Below are positions 26,626 to 34,817 of a stretch of DNA of 52,950 bases, one piece after another. A program made the position numbers and the translations under genes. Every line of letters begins with the position of its first letter. Position 1 is the stretch's first letter. Source of the DNA: Aestuariivirga sp. (GTDB lineage: Bacteria; Pseudomonadota; Alphaproteobacteria; Rhizobiales; Aestuariivirgaceae). Under the pieces are notes generated by a model that was not told the origin of the DNA, did no database searches, and was given only the letters and a program-made list of their open reading frames with translations. The stretch covers positions 1 to 52,950 of the forward strand of contig JAUXUN010000022.1 in the NCBI GenBank assembly GCA_030680855.1. The letters run 5' to 3'.

Positions 26626-27021
26626 ATGAATCAAAAAGCGCTGCTGTCCGCCACGACGTTTCTTGTAGTGACCTTGAGCCCGACTGCCCTTATGGCTCAA
26701 AATGTTTCGCCGGAAATGGCGAAGTTGATTGACGCGCGTGATGATCAACGGTGCCAGAAACTCGGCGCATTGCCCAATACGGAGGCGTACATAACTTGCC
26801 GATTGAAACTTCAAGAGATGGCGCAAGCAAATTGGGCGGCACAAAGCATGCAGCTGCAGCAACAGCGGCAAAATGAGCAGATGGTCCCGCCCCCAATCTT
26901 CTTTCCAACATTCAAGCCCTATGTCTTACCCCCACCGCCGCGCATGCAGATGCCCAAATCGACAAATTGCACGTCTCAAATTATTGGGAACCAGCTTCAA
27001 ACGAATTGCTCAGAGCAATAG
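26626..27021 (+). CDS. Secreted Cys-paired hypothetical protein
   Basis: The 131-residue protein has a clear Sec signal (hydrophobic residues 7-22, 'ALMAQ' cleavage site) and GGAGG upstream of its ATG. Mature part: a helix with 'RCQKLGALPNTEAYITCRLKLQ', where two Cys flank a loop as seen in many small alphaproteobacterial exported proteins, a Gln-rich stretch, a Pro-rich stretch and a C-terminal pair 'NCTSQ...TNC'. Four Cys would form two disulfides in the periplasm. Function unknown. Confidence 0.65.
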   Translation: MNQKALLSATTFLVVTLSPTALMAQNVSPEMAKLIDARDDQRCQKLGALPNTEAYITCRLKLQEMAQANWAAQSMQLQQQRQNEQMVPPPIFFPTFKPYVLPPPPRMQMPKSTNCTSQIIGNQLQTNCSEQ

Positions 27022-27090
27022 GCATAGTTAGTGCCTCAGCTTAAGATAGGGCGCAAACTTTTCATCAATGGGCAACTGTCCGATGAACCC

Positions 27091-28260
27091 TTACAGCAAT
27101 TCCCGAATGCGCCTCATCGCTTCCAGAATGTTCTCGGCGCTGTTTGCATAGGAGAACCGCAAATAGCCCTCGCCCCAGGCGCCGAAGGATGTTCCGGAAA
27201 CCGTGGCAACACCTGCTTCTTCTAGAAACCGGTTCTGGGCCTCCTTGGAAGTCATCCCCGTCCCTTCGATATTAGGGAAAGCATAAAACGCGCCCGCCGC
27301 ATCCGCACAGAGGAATCCCGGCAGGGCGTTCAATTCGCGCACGATAATCTCACGGCGTTTATCAAATTGGGCGACCATCGATGAAACCGCGTCTTGCGGA
27401 CCTTGCAGTGCCGCCAGGCCCGCATATTGCGCCGCCGCGTTGACACAGGAATGGTCGTTGATGCACAGCCGCGTGACATGTTCAACCGCCGCGTCCGGCC
27501 AGACCGCATAGCCCAGCCGCCAGCCGGTCATCGCATAGGTCTTCGACCAGCCATCGAGCATGATCAGACGGTCACGGATTTCGGGATATTGCAGCAGGCT
27601 GAGATGCTGCCTGCCGCCATAGAGCATTTGCGAATAGATCTCGTCTGAAAGAAGCGCCACATGCGGGTGCTTCAAGAGACCGGCGACCAGCTTGTCGACT
27701 TCGTCCTTTGGCGTCACGCCGCCCGTGGGGTTGGCTGGGCTGTTGATGATGATCAGGCGTGTCTTGGCCGTAATCTGGCTCAGAATTGCCTCGGCTGAAA
27801 AGGCGAATCCGTCTTCTTCCTTCAGCGCGATCGGCACGGGCTTGGCGCCCGAATACTTGATCACTGACTCATAGATGGGAAAGCCCGGATTCGGATACAT
27901 GATCTCAACGCCCGGCTGGCCAAACATCATGATTGCAAAATACATCGTGGGTTTCCCGCCAGGCACAACCACGACATTGTCCGGATTGACGTCCGAGCCG
28001 TGGCGGCGCTTCAGGTCGGCCGCAACCGCCTCGCGCAACGGCGCAATGCCATTCGCAGGTGTATAGCCATGATGGCCGTCACGCAGCGCCTTGATGCCCG
28101 CTTCAACAATATGCCCCGGCGTTTTGAAGTCCGGCTGGCCGATGCCAAGATTGATGATGTCGCGCCCTTCACTTGCGAGCTTCTGCGCCCGCGCCAGAAC
28201 AACAAACGCCGACTCTGTGCCAAGTCGTGAGAGGCTGTCGGCGAAAATCAAGTCAGACAC
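27091..28260 (-). CDS. PLP-dependent aminotransferase (class I/II)
   Basis: The 389-residue fold type I enzyme has 'NLGIGQPDFKTP' near the N-terminus, 'NSPANPTGG' (PLP Asn), 'LSDEIYSQMLYGG' (Asp/Tyr) and the PLP Lys in 'WSKTYAMTGWRLGY'; 'LRFSYANS' carries the substrate carboxylate Arg. It resembles AspC-like subgroup I-gamma aminotransferases; the substrate is not certain. It starts 37 bases after the ureohydrolase stop, so the two may form an arginine- or agmatine-related catabolic pair (inference). Confidence 0.9.
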   Translation of the reverse strand: MSDLIFADSLSRLGTESAFVVLARAQKLASEGRDIINLGIGQPDFKTPGHIVEAGIKALRDGHHGYTPANGIAPLREAVAADLKRRHGSDVNPDNVVVVPGGKPTMYFAIMMFGQPGVEIMYPNPGFPIYESVIKYSGAKPVPIALKEEDGFAFSAEAILSQITAKTRLIIINSPANPTGGVTPKDEVDKLVAGLLKHPHVALLSDEIYSQMLYGGRQHLSLLQYPEIRDRLIMLDGWSKTYAMTGWRLGYAVWPDAAVEHVTRLCINDHSCVNAAAQYAGLAALQGPQDAVSSMVAQFDKRREIIVRELNALPGFLCADAAGAFYAFPNIEGTGMTSKEAQNRFLEEAGVATVSGTSFGAWGEGYLRFSYANSAENILEAMRRIRELL

Positions 28261-28297
28261 AAGTATTCTCCCTATCAGGATAAGTTGAAATGTTGAA

Positions 28298-29260
28298 TTA
28301 TTGTTTTAGGCCGCCTGAGCGGGTAACAGCTGCAAGGCAGGTGAGTTCAAACATCAGATTTGCCGCGTTTATGCAGGTAATGCCACTGGGGTCGAGCGAC
28401 GGGACAACCTCGCAAATATCACCGCCCACCATGGTCATCCCGGTCAAAGTCCGCAGAATCATTTGTGCATCGCGCATGGAAATGCCGCCCGGTTCCGGCA
28501 CGCCGGTTCCAGGCGCATCCCTGGGGTCGAGGCCGTCAATATCGATTGTGATGTAGGTGGGCGCATCGCCGATAACCCGCCGGATCTCCGCAATCACCGC
28601 GGCGCGGCCCATCTCCTCAAATTCATCCATCGGGATCATGCGGATGCCGGCCTTGTAGCCATAATTGATGTCGTCGTCGCCATAGCGTGTGCCGCGCAGG
28701 CCAATCTGCAGAATGCGCTTCGGGTCAAGCAGGCCCTCTTCAACCGCGCGCCGCACAAATGTCGCGTGGTTGCATTTGGTTCCCATGAACTCGTCAAAGG
28801 TATCCGTGTGCGAATCGATCTGGATCAGTCCAAGAGGACGCTCCTTGGCGATGGCCCGCAGTATTGGCAGCGGCACCGTGTGATCACCTCCAATGGAAAT
28901 CGGCACCGCGCCGATGGCGTGAATCCGTTCATAGAAAGCCTGAATAAGCTCAACGCTGATTTCAACACTTAGGGGATGCGTCGGTGCATCCCCGACATCC
29001 CCGATATTGCACAGGCGATAAGGCGCAACCTTGGTCGTTGGGTTGACCTGCCGGATCAGCCGCGATGCCTCGCGCACACCTGACGGGCCTTGCCTCGCGC
29101 CCGAACGGTAAGTCGCCCCAAGGTCAAGCGGTACGCCGACAAGAGCAATGTCGAGCGGCTTTGCAATCTCGGCCCGCGCCGCCCGCATGAAGCTTGCAAT
29201 TTCCGCATAGCGGGGAATCTTGGACGAGTCCGTCGGTTCAAACCCTTTATTTGGAGCCAT
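28298..29260 (-). CDS. Ureohydrolase (agmatinase-like)
   Basis: The 320-residue arginase-superfamily enzyme has the Mn-binding motifs 'GGDHTVPLP', 'DSHTDTFD' and 'DIDGLDPRDAPGTG'. It hydrolyses a guanidino group to urea; agmatine, guanidinobutyrate or a related compound are possible substrates. An agmatinase annotation would be by family only. Its start lacks a perfect ribosome site (GGGGA about 13 bases upstream). First of a pair with the downstream aminotransferase. Confidence 0.87.
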   Translation of the reverse strand: MAPNKGFEPTDSSKIPRYAEIASFMRAARAEIAKPLDIALVGVPLDLGATYRSGARQGPSGVREASRLIRQVNPTTKVAPYRLCNIGDVGDAPTHPLSVEISVELIQAFYERIHAIGAVPISIGGDHTVPLPILRAIAKERPLGLIQIDSHTDTFDEFMGTKCNHATFVRRAVEEGLLDPKRILQIGLRGTRYGDDDINYGYKAGIRMIPMDEFEEMGRAAVIAEIRRVIGDAPTYITIDIDGLDPRDAPGTGVPEPGGISMRDAQMILRTLTGMTMVGGDICEVVPSLDPSGITCINAANLMFELTCLAAVTRSGGLKQ

Positions 29261-29356
29261 GGCGTCTGAGATCCCCTTTTTTTGCGGCCGCCGGAAATAA
29301 AACTGATAACGGACTGGCCGATATTCTGTACCAGAGGATATCGTTTCACTGCAACT

Positions 29357-30952
29357 CTAAGGGCTCTGCAGCGTTTCGGTCACATTCATGAAATGGTAAA
29401 GGTCGCCAGCATTTTCATAGGCCATCATCCGGTCCGGCAGGGGTTCTATCGCCACATTGAAGTAATCTCGAAGGATGAGGCGGAAGGTGTTTACCGGCGT
29501 GATTGCGGGATGGAGGCTGGCAGGCTGAATCCGTGGCGCGTAGATGGCGCTGAAGATCGCCATTTTTTCCTTCAGTTCAACCGGGGTGGCTTTGCGCCAA
29601 TCGACATTTGACACGTCGCGGCCGAAGGCCATCACCTCGTCGCCCGCGTACTTCTCCGGCCATGGCCCTTCGTCGGCCTGCAGGATAATAACCGGCCTGG
29701 GGCCGGGCGCCGCAAGCAAGGCGTCCACCGTCGCAAGAATCTGTTCATTGGCATAGCTGAGCTGGCCCGTATAGTTCTGCGCGCGCGAGCGCCCCAGCGC
29801 TTCCGCCTTGTCCATGCAGCGGCCTGATTCATGCGTCACAAAGGGCGGATGCGGAATGAGGAAATGGGCGAAGTGGAATTTCGGCCTTTGGCTGTCGGGT
29901 GCTCCCCGGACATCTTCAAACATCAGCCGTGAGCGCTGGCATTGCCAGTAAAGCGGTGTGATACTGCGAAAGCCGATGGCCTGCGCCGCATCCACAATGA
30001 GCGAATTTTCATAAATGAAGCGGGTGATTTCCGGCATCTCATAGAAATTGTGGGTGACGTCGGCAATCGCAATGCGCCGCGTCGGCTCCCACCAGGTTCC
30101 GGAATAATGCACCTCATAGCCAAGGCCTTTCAGGAACCGCCCGATGCGGAAATCCTGGAACATCTGGTAGAGCGGCAGCCAGTCGGGTTTTCCCCGCGTG
30201 GCGGGCGTATCCACCCGGTCAAGATAGTCAAAATTCAGCGAAGAAATGACCGAGTGCGTGGTGCGCTGATAATTGGAGTAGGCATTGTCGGCGACGAAAA
30301 AACCTCTCTGCCGCAGGGCTGCAAGAAATTCCGCATTGTCGTAACCATAGACAGTCTTGAGCTGGTCCTGCCGCGCATACCGGTCGAAAACGAAATAATA
30401 GATGTCCGGTTTTTCCGAAGGCTCGGTGGCGGAAACCGGATCGGCGTCAAATGCCGCGGCAACGGCACTCATGATCGCGGGCCGGTCCGCCCACACACCC
30501 GACGTAAAGACATTGTAGAGAAGTGGCAGGGCATTGCCGACCGCGAAAATGGTTGCAAGAAGCGGCGCCAGTTTGCGCGCCCCTTTCCACAGGAACAGGC
30601 TGGCGCCGAGCACCAGCCAGCCCAAAACCCACGCCACCCGGAATTCATCCGGGCTCAGGAACATGACCGGCATGAACACCGCGGAATAGACGATGGCCCA
30701 TAGGGCATCGGTGATTTCAGGCCGGCGGAAGACCAGTCGTAGCAAGCCCATGACCAGCAGGAACCCAACGACAAATGCCAGGATCGTCAGAACCCCATGG
30801 CTGATCGTCAGCCGCCCCAGGTTTTTGGAGAACAGGACAAGCGGCGGCAAGGCAGGCAGAAAGAACGCATAGAGCGGAATGTTTGTCCCAGGAATATTCA
30901 GCATGCACCGCCCACAGTTTGGAAATGAACTCGGATTCGACGCAAGGCTCAC
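29357..30952 (-). CDS. Membrane-anchored sulfatase/alkaline-phosphatase-fold protein
   Basis: The 531-residue protein has an N-terminal membrane part with about four or five helices (residues 20-165) and a large extracytoplasmic domain that begins 'PDIYYFVFDRYARQDQ' and resembles sulfatase-like phosphoryl/sulfuryl transferases; 'HFLIPHPPFV' and 'ILQADEGPWP' are consistent with metal-site strands. The GTG at 30952 overlaps the methyltransferase stop as GTGA; an ATG at 30904 is an alternative. Third gene of a coupled three-gene module. Likely acts on an envelope glycan or lipid; substrate unknown. Confidence 0.72.
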   Translation of the reverse strand: MSLASNPSSFPNCGRCMLNIPGTNIPLYAFFLPALPPLVLFSKNLGRLTISHGVLTILAFVVGFLLVMGLLRLVFRRPEITDALWAIVYSAVFMPVMFLSPDEFRVAWVLGWLVLGASLFLWKGARKLAPLLATIFAVGNALPLLYNVFTSGVWADRPAIMSAVAAAFDADPVSATEPSEKPDIYYFVFDRYARQDQLKTVYGYDNAEFLAALRQRGFFVADNAYSNYQRTTHSVISSLNFDYLDRVDTPATRGKPDWLPLYQMFQDFRIGRFLKGLGYEVHYSGTWWEPTRRIAIADVTHNFYEMPEITRFIYENSLIVDAAQAIGFRSITPLYWQCQRSRLMFEDVRGAPDSQRPKFHFAHFLIPHPPFVTHESGRCMDKAEALGRSRAQNYTGQLSYANEQILATVDALLAAPGPRPVIILQADEGPWPEKYAGDEVMAFGRDVSNVDWRKATPVELKEKMAIFSAIYAPRIQPASLHPAITPVNTFRLILRDYFNVAIEPLPDRMMAYENAGDLYHFMNVTETLQSP

Positions 30953-32352
30953 TTTTTGGAACGGTCAAACCAGTAAAGCGTCCGTCCCGACGCCGAGACC
31001 TTCTCGGATTTGACAATTCTGGCCCGGCCCTTCAGGGCGCGTTCGAAGGTTGCCTGGTTGTAATCCGGGAAAATGTCTTCTCTCAGCGCCAGCAATTGCT
31101 GCACCGTCTGGTCATCTTTCTGCACGAATTCGATGATGCCCGCCGGCGCCATCTTCACCAGCGAGTCAACCACGCCATCAAGCGGCACATTGCGGCCGAT
31201 GGCCAGGTGATGCTCAACAGCGAGTGCCACGACGGCATCAGCCTCGCCGCGGGCAATGGTGCTCTTGCGCTCTTCATTGGCCCAGCCCTGGCTCGGGCTC
31301 GGATTGGCGCCATCCTGGAACAGCGGCAGAAGATTGAGCTTCCTTGCCTTGGCCCTGGCATAGGCCCGTTCCAGGGCCCCTTGGTCAAAATCAAAACCGA
31401 TGACGCGAGCAGCCCCTGCTCCAAGGGCCACTTCCGAATAGTCCCCCGAATTGCAGCCGATGTCCCACAATACCTTGGGTTTGCGCTTGGCGCAGAATTC
31501 CGAAACGAACCGCACCTTCGCCTGCCGCTCGGCGTCGTTGTAGGTGGTGTTCTCGGCATAATGCTGCCAGACCGTGGCGCCAGTGTCCTTGGGCTGCAGG
31601 CCCTTGATCCAGCCGCGCAGCGACAGCAGCATCCGCTCAAAGCCCAGCTTCGGCAATTTCACCGCCTTGGCCTTGGCAATGCCCCTGGCATTGTTGGCCA
31701 TGGCGCCGGCCTGGAAACTGGCCTGCATCGTCACATGGCTCAGAACATTGAACGAGAAATTGCGCCACCACGGCATCATCCGCGCCAGCATGGTGGTTTC
31801 GATGCCCTCAAGATTGCCGCGGAACCAGGCATTGTGCGGAATCCCGAAATAGGCGCGCAGCAGAAGCGGGTTGAGAAACTGTTCGCAGAATTGCCGGTGT
31901 CCCGCCCATATCTCGCCGTCCCGGTATTGCCGGAAAGACAGCACATCGATGAACACCGGATTGGGTCCATCGAACTGCACATTGTAGGCGGTGGAATCCG
32001 ACAGGCTCACCCCTGCCCGCAGCGCCTCGATCTGAACGTCGAGATGCAGCAGTGCCGCCGCCTTGAGCAACGGGAAAGACCATTCATAGGGGTAGGAAAC
32101 AAAGGGAATGCGCGCATGGCGCAAAACCATCGGGGCCCGGATGCCGGCTTTCCTCAAGGCCGGGTTCTTGACTTCCTCAGTGGCGACAAGGTTGCCCTTG
32201 CTCATCAGCTTTGCCGCAAGGCCGGAATCGCGTACATGGATGAATTCGGCAACCGCCTTGTTCAGGACCGTGCGGTAAATCTCGCCATTGAGATCATAAA
32301 TGCGCCCGCTCGGATCGCGGAATGATCCGGCATCCGCCAAGGCATGGCTCAT
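30949..32352 (-). CDS. Class I SAM-dependent methyltransferase with large N-terminal domain
   Basis: The 467-residue protein has a 270-residue N-terminal region starting 'DPSGRIYDLNGEIYRTV' and a C-terminal Rossmann methyltransferase with 'VLWDIGCNSGDYSEVAL' (motif I) and 'VIGFDFDQGALE' (motif II). It has no signal or membrane helix. The N-terminal part is shared by a rhizobial family that travels with small membrane and sulfatase-like proteins, but its role is unknown. Its ATG overlaps the upstream small gene by four bases and its stop overlaps the downstream start. Confidence 0.78.
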   Translation of the reverse strand: MSHALADAGSFRDPSGRIYDLNGEIYRTVLNKAVAEFIHVRDSGLAAKLMSKGNLVATEEVKNPALRKAGIRAPMVLRHARIPFVSYPYEWSFPLLKAAALLHLDVQIEALRAGVSLSDSTAYNVQFDGPNPVFIDVLSFRQYRDGEIWAGHRQFCEQFLNPLLLRAYFGIPHNAWFRGNLEGIETTMLARMMPWWRNFSFNVLSHVTMQASFQAGAMANNARGIAKAKAVKLPKLGFERMLLSLRGWIKGLQPKDTGATVWQHYAENTTYNDAERQAKVRFVSEFCAKRKPKVLWDIGCNSGDYSEVALGAGAARVIGFDFDQGALERAYARAKARKLNLLPLFQDGANPSPSQGWANEERKSTIARGEADAVVALAVEHHLAIGRNVPLDGVVDSLVKMAPAGIIEFVQKDDQTVQQLLALREDIFPDYNQATFERALKGRARIVKSEKVSASGRTLYWFDRSKK

Positions 32353-32567
32353 TGATCGTGGCTCGCGTCATCTTCCGATTGGCGGTTGAAGCCAAGCAGG
32401 CTGCGGAACTTGTACCAATACATCTTGATGACGAAGAGCGAGCTGGCCACCGTTGCGATAAGGGCCTGGAGCAGGATGCTGCCCGTGCCCGGATCCAGAT
32501 AGGCATATGCGTCCCCTGTGGATAGCCCGACAAAGGCAAGGCTGGCCGCAATTACACGTGGTTTCAT
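32349..32567 (-). CDS. Small 'YLDPGTGS' membrane protein
   Basis: A 72-residue protein: hydrophobic leader (residues 5-21), the motif 'AYLDPGTGSILLQALIA', a second helix to about residue 50, a basic patch 'YWYKFRSLLGFNRQ' and an acidic tail. The short DPGTGS segment after a signal-like stretch is a recurring feature of tiny proteins found next to methyltransferase and sulfatase-like genes. AGGGA precedes the ATG. First gene of the coupled module ending at 29357. Function unknown. Confidence 0.72.
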   Translation of the reverse strand: MKPRVIAASLAFVGLSTGDAYAYLDPGTGSILLQALIATVASSLFVIKMYWYKFRSLLGFNRQSEDDASHDQ

Positions 32568-32706
32568 GACGCAAATCCCTGAGTTTCACTGACCCGGAAA
32601 AGCTAGCGGCCATGTCTGAACAATTGCTTAATGAAGTATTGACGTTTGCGGCAGGGATTACCGCGGGTAAACCAGTTGATTCAAAATGTTCTGTTCAGGC
32701 GCTCAA

Positions 32707-32760
32707 AAGTGGGACACGTGCTCTATCCCACTTGAACAATTTCCCACTCTGCGCTATATC
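32707..32760 (+). promoter_or_regulatory. Promoter and operator of the toxin-antitoxin pair
   Basis: A dyad AAGTGGGA (32707-32714) / TCCCACTT (32726-32733) with an 11-base spacer holding CACGTG overlaps the -35 box of a good promoter, TTGAAC (32732-32737), 17 bases, TATATC (32755-32760). A further half site TCCCACT lies at 32742 in the spacer. This is the classic layout for autorepression by an antitoxin complex. Confidence 0.6.
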
Positions 32761-32779
32761 CTTCAAACAGGAGAATAAA

Positions 32780-33046
32780 ATGGCAGCATCGCCAGAACAG
32801 ACCGTAAGGCCGGATTCCAAGGGGCGCATCGCCCTTGGCGCCTATGCAAAGGGCGTCAGCAGCTACCGCATCCGCCAGGAAAAGGATGGCCGGCTCATTC
32901 TGGAGCCCTACGCGGAAGTTCCGGCCCGCGAGGCCTGGCTCTACAAGAACAAGAAGGCTCTTGAGAGCGTAAGGCAGGGCTTGCGTGACGCCAAGGCTGG
33001 CAAGGTCCATGACTTGGGGGATTTCACAAAATACATCGGCAAATAA
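32780..33046 (+). CDS. AbrB/MazE-like antitoxin
   Basis: The 88-residue protein starts with a swapped-hairpin type segment 'TVRPDSKGRIALGAYAKGVSSY' split over two strands, as in AbrB/SpoVT DNA-binding antitoxins, followed by 'RLILEPYAEVPAREAWLY' and a helical tail ('ALESVRQGLRDAKAG') that would wrap the toxin. ATG at 32780 has CAGGAG upstream. Eight bases separate it from the RelE-like toxin. It should bind the palindrome at 32707-32733. Confidence 0.78.
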   Translation: MAASPEQTVRPDSKGRIALGAYAKGVSSYRIRQEKDGRLILEPYAEVPAREAWLYKNKKALESVRQGLRDAKAGKVHDLGDFTKYIGK

Positions 33047-33054
33047 TTGAAACC

Positions 33055-33351
33055 ATGGTTTTCAAGCTGCACTTCGCCGACCGCGCCAAAATCGAGCTTC
33101 ACGGACTTGAGACAAACAAGACCCATGCAAAACGCCTAAAGGCTGTCCGCAACGCCCTTGGCCACCTCCAGTCAAATCCGCGCCACCCCGGATTGAAGAC
33201 TCATAAATTTTCTTCCCTGTCAGGGCCTAACGGCGAAGAGATATTTGAGGCCTACGCGGAGAACAATACACCCGCCGCCTACCGCATCTTCTGGTTCTAC
33301 GGCCCCGGCAAGAATGAAATAACGATTATCGCGATCACGCCTCATCCATGA
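33055..33351 (+). CDS. RelE/ParE-family toxin
   Basis: The 98-residue protein is basic, with 'FADRAKIELHGLE' at the start, helices with 'KRLKAVRNALGHLQSNPRHPG', then 'LKTHKFSS' and the strand 'AAYRIFWFYGPGKNEITIIAI', the RelE-fold core where the Arg in 'YRIFW' is typical. RelE toxins cut mRNA on the ribosome; ParE relatives inhibit gyrase. Pairing a RelE-fold toxin with an AbrB-type antitoxin resembles the PrlF-YhaV arrangement, although YhaV is longer. Confidence 0.78.
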   Translation: MVFKLHFADRAKIELHGLETNKTHAKRLKAVRNALGHLQSNPRHPGLKTHKFSSLSGPNGEEIFEAYAENNTPAAYRIFWFYGPGKNEITIIAITPHP

Positions 33352-33369
33352 GGCACATACTGCGCGTTC

Positions 33370-34770
33370 CTACTTCATTCCCGGCCTTTTCTCCCCCCAC
33401 GCGGTCGCAGCCTCATAAGCCTGCGAGGCCCGCAGCACGGTTCGGTCATCGAACATCTTCCCCACGATATGCAGGCCAATTGGCAAACCCGCCTTGGTGA
33501 AGCCGCAAGGCACGCTCGCGGCGGGTTGCTGCGTCAGATTGAACGGATAGGAAAACGGCGTCCAGTACACCCACTTGGATTTGCCCTCTTCGGCGGGTGA
33601 CAGCAGCCCCGCGCCAAACGCCGCAATCGGCAGGGTGGGCGTCAGCAGCAGGTCGTAGCTCTCCATGAACACCCGCATCTGCGAACCCAAAAGTCCGCGC
33701 TCGCGCACCGCCTCGAAATAATCCTCCGGCGTAATCGTCATGGATTGCGCCACCACATCGGCCAGCGCCGGATCGAGCATCGCCTTTTTCTCGTCCGGCA
33801 ACTTGCCAAGCAGCACCCGCGCCCCGGCCCACCACAGCGTGCGAAAGCAGGGCGCCGGATCGGCAAAGCCCGGATCAACCTGTTTGATTACGGCGCCGAG
33901 GTCCGCCAAAACTTTCACGGCTTTTTTCACCGCCCGGGCAATTTCCGGATCGACCTCCGCATAGCCCAGCGTCGGGCTGAAGGCGATCTTCAAGCCCTTC
34001 ACGCCCTTGCCAAGCTTCTTCACATAGTCGCAGTCATCATATGGCAGCGAAGTCCAGTCGCGCGCATCGGGCTTGGCAATCTCGTTCATCATCAGGGCGG
34101 AGTCTTCAACCGTGCGCGTCATTGGCCCCACATGGGCCACCGTGCCGAAGGGCGAGAGCGGATAGGCCGGCACGCGCCCGAAGGAAGGCTTCAAACCATA
34201 GATGCCGCTGAAGCCCGCCGGAATCCGGATGGATCCGCCGCCATCGGTGCCCAGAGAAAGCGGCGCATAGCCCGCCGCCACCCCCGCAGCCGAACCGCCG
34301 GATGATCCGCCCGGTGTCTTGCTCAAATCCCACGGGTTGCGCGTGATGCCGGTGAGCGGCGAGTCGGTTACGCCCTTCCAGCCAAATTCCGGCGTGGTCG
34401 TCGCCCCCAAAAATACACAACCCGCTTCCCGCAGCCTCGCTACCGAGGGCGCATCCTGGTCCCAGGCCTGCTCCCGCGAGACGGTTTTGGAGCCCCGCAA
34501 GGTGGGCCAGCCCTTCACAAGCAACAGATCCTTGAAGAGAACCGGCACGCCATCCAGCGGCCCCAGCGCTTTGCCCTTTTTCCACCGGGTGGCACTTGCC
34601 TCAGCCTGAGCCAGGGCCGCCTTCTCCTCCACCCGGCACATGGCGTTGATCGCATGGTCATGCCTGGCAATCTGCCCCAGGCAGGCTCGCGCCACATCAA
34701 CCGGCGAAAACTTCTTCCGCGCAAAGCCCCTGGAAAGCTTCGCCGCACTCAACCAGTTCAACTCACCCAT
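33370..34770 (-). CDS. Amidase-signature family amidase
   Basis: The 466-residue enzyme has the Ser-cisSer-Lys triad of the family: Lys80 in 'VPVLFKDLLLV', cis-Ser156 in 'GGSSGGSAAG' and nucleophile Ser180 in 'TDGGGSIRIPA'. It hydrolyses an amide; the substrate is not predictable. It is not GatA, since no gatB/C are near and the C-terminus differs. CAGGAG precedes the ATG. It follows the SerC/SerA fusion gene with a 47-base gap on the same strand. Confidence 0.9.
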   Translation of the reverse strand: MGELNWLSAAKLSRGFARKKFSPVDVARACLGQIARHDHAINAMCRVEEKAALAQAEASATRWKKGKALGPLDGVPVLFKDLLLVKGWPTLRGSKTVSREQAWDQDAPSVARLREAGCVFLGATTTPEFGWKGVTDSPLTGITRNPWDLSKTPGGSSGGSAAGVAAGYAPLSLGTDGGGSIRIPAGFSGIYGLKPSFGRVPAYPLSPFGTVAHVGPMTRTVEDSALMMNEIAKPDARDWTSLPYDDCDYVKKLGKGVKGLKIAFSPTLGYAEVDPEIARAVKKAVKVLADLGAVIKQVDPGFADPAPCFRTLWWAGARVLLGKLPDEKKAMLDPALADVVAQSMTITPEDYFEAVRERGLLGSQMRVFMESYDLLLTPTLPIAAFGAGLLSPAEEGKSKWVYWTPFSYPFNLTQQPAASVPCGFTKAGLPIGLHIVGKMFDDRTVLRASQAYEAATAWGEKRPGMK

Positions 34771-34817
34771 CGTTCACTCCTGTTTGGAACCAACTTAGGC
34801 AGAAATCGCCGTTATAG

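Noticed and set aside
30883-32325. 480-residue plus-strand open frame opposite the methyltransferase
   Set aside because: Antisense shadow; the minus-strand gene has SAM motifs and coupled overlaps on both sides.
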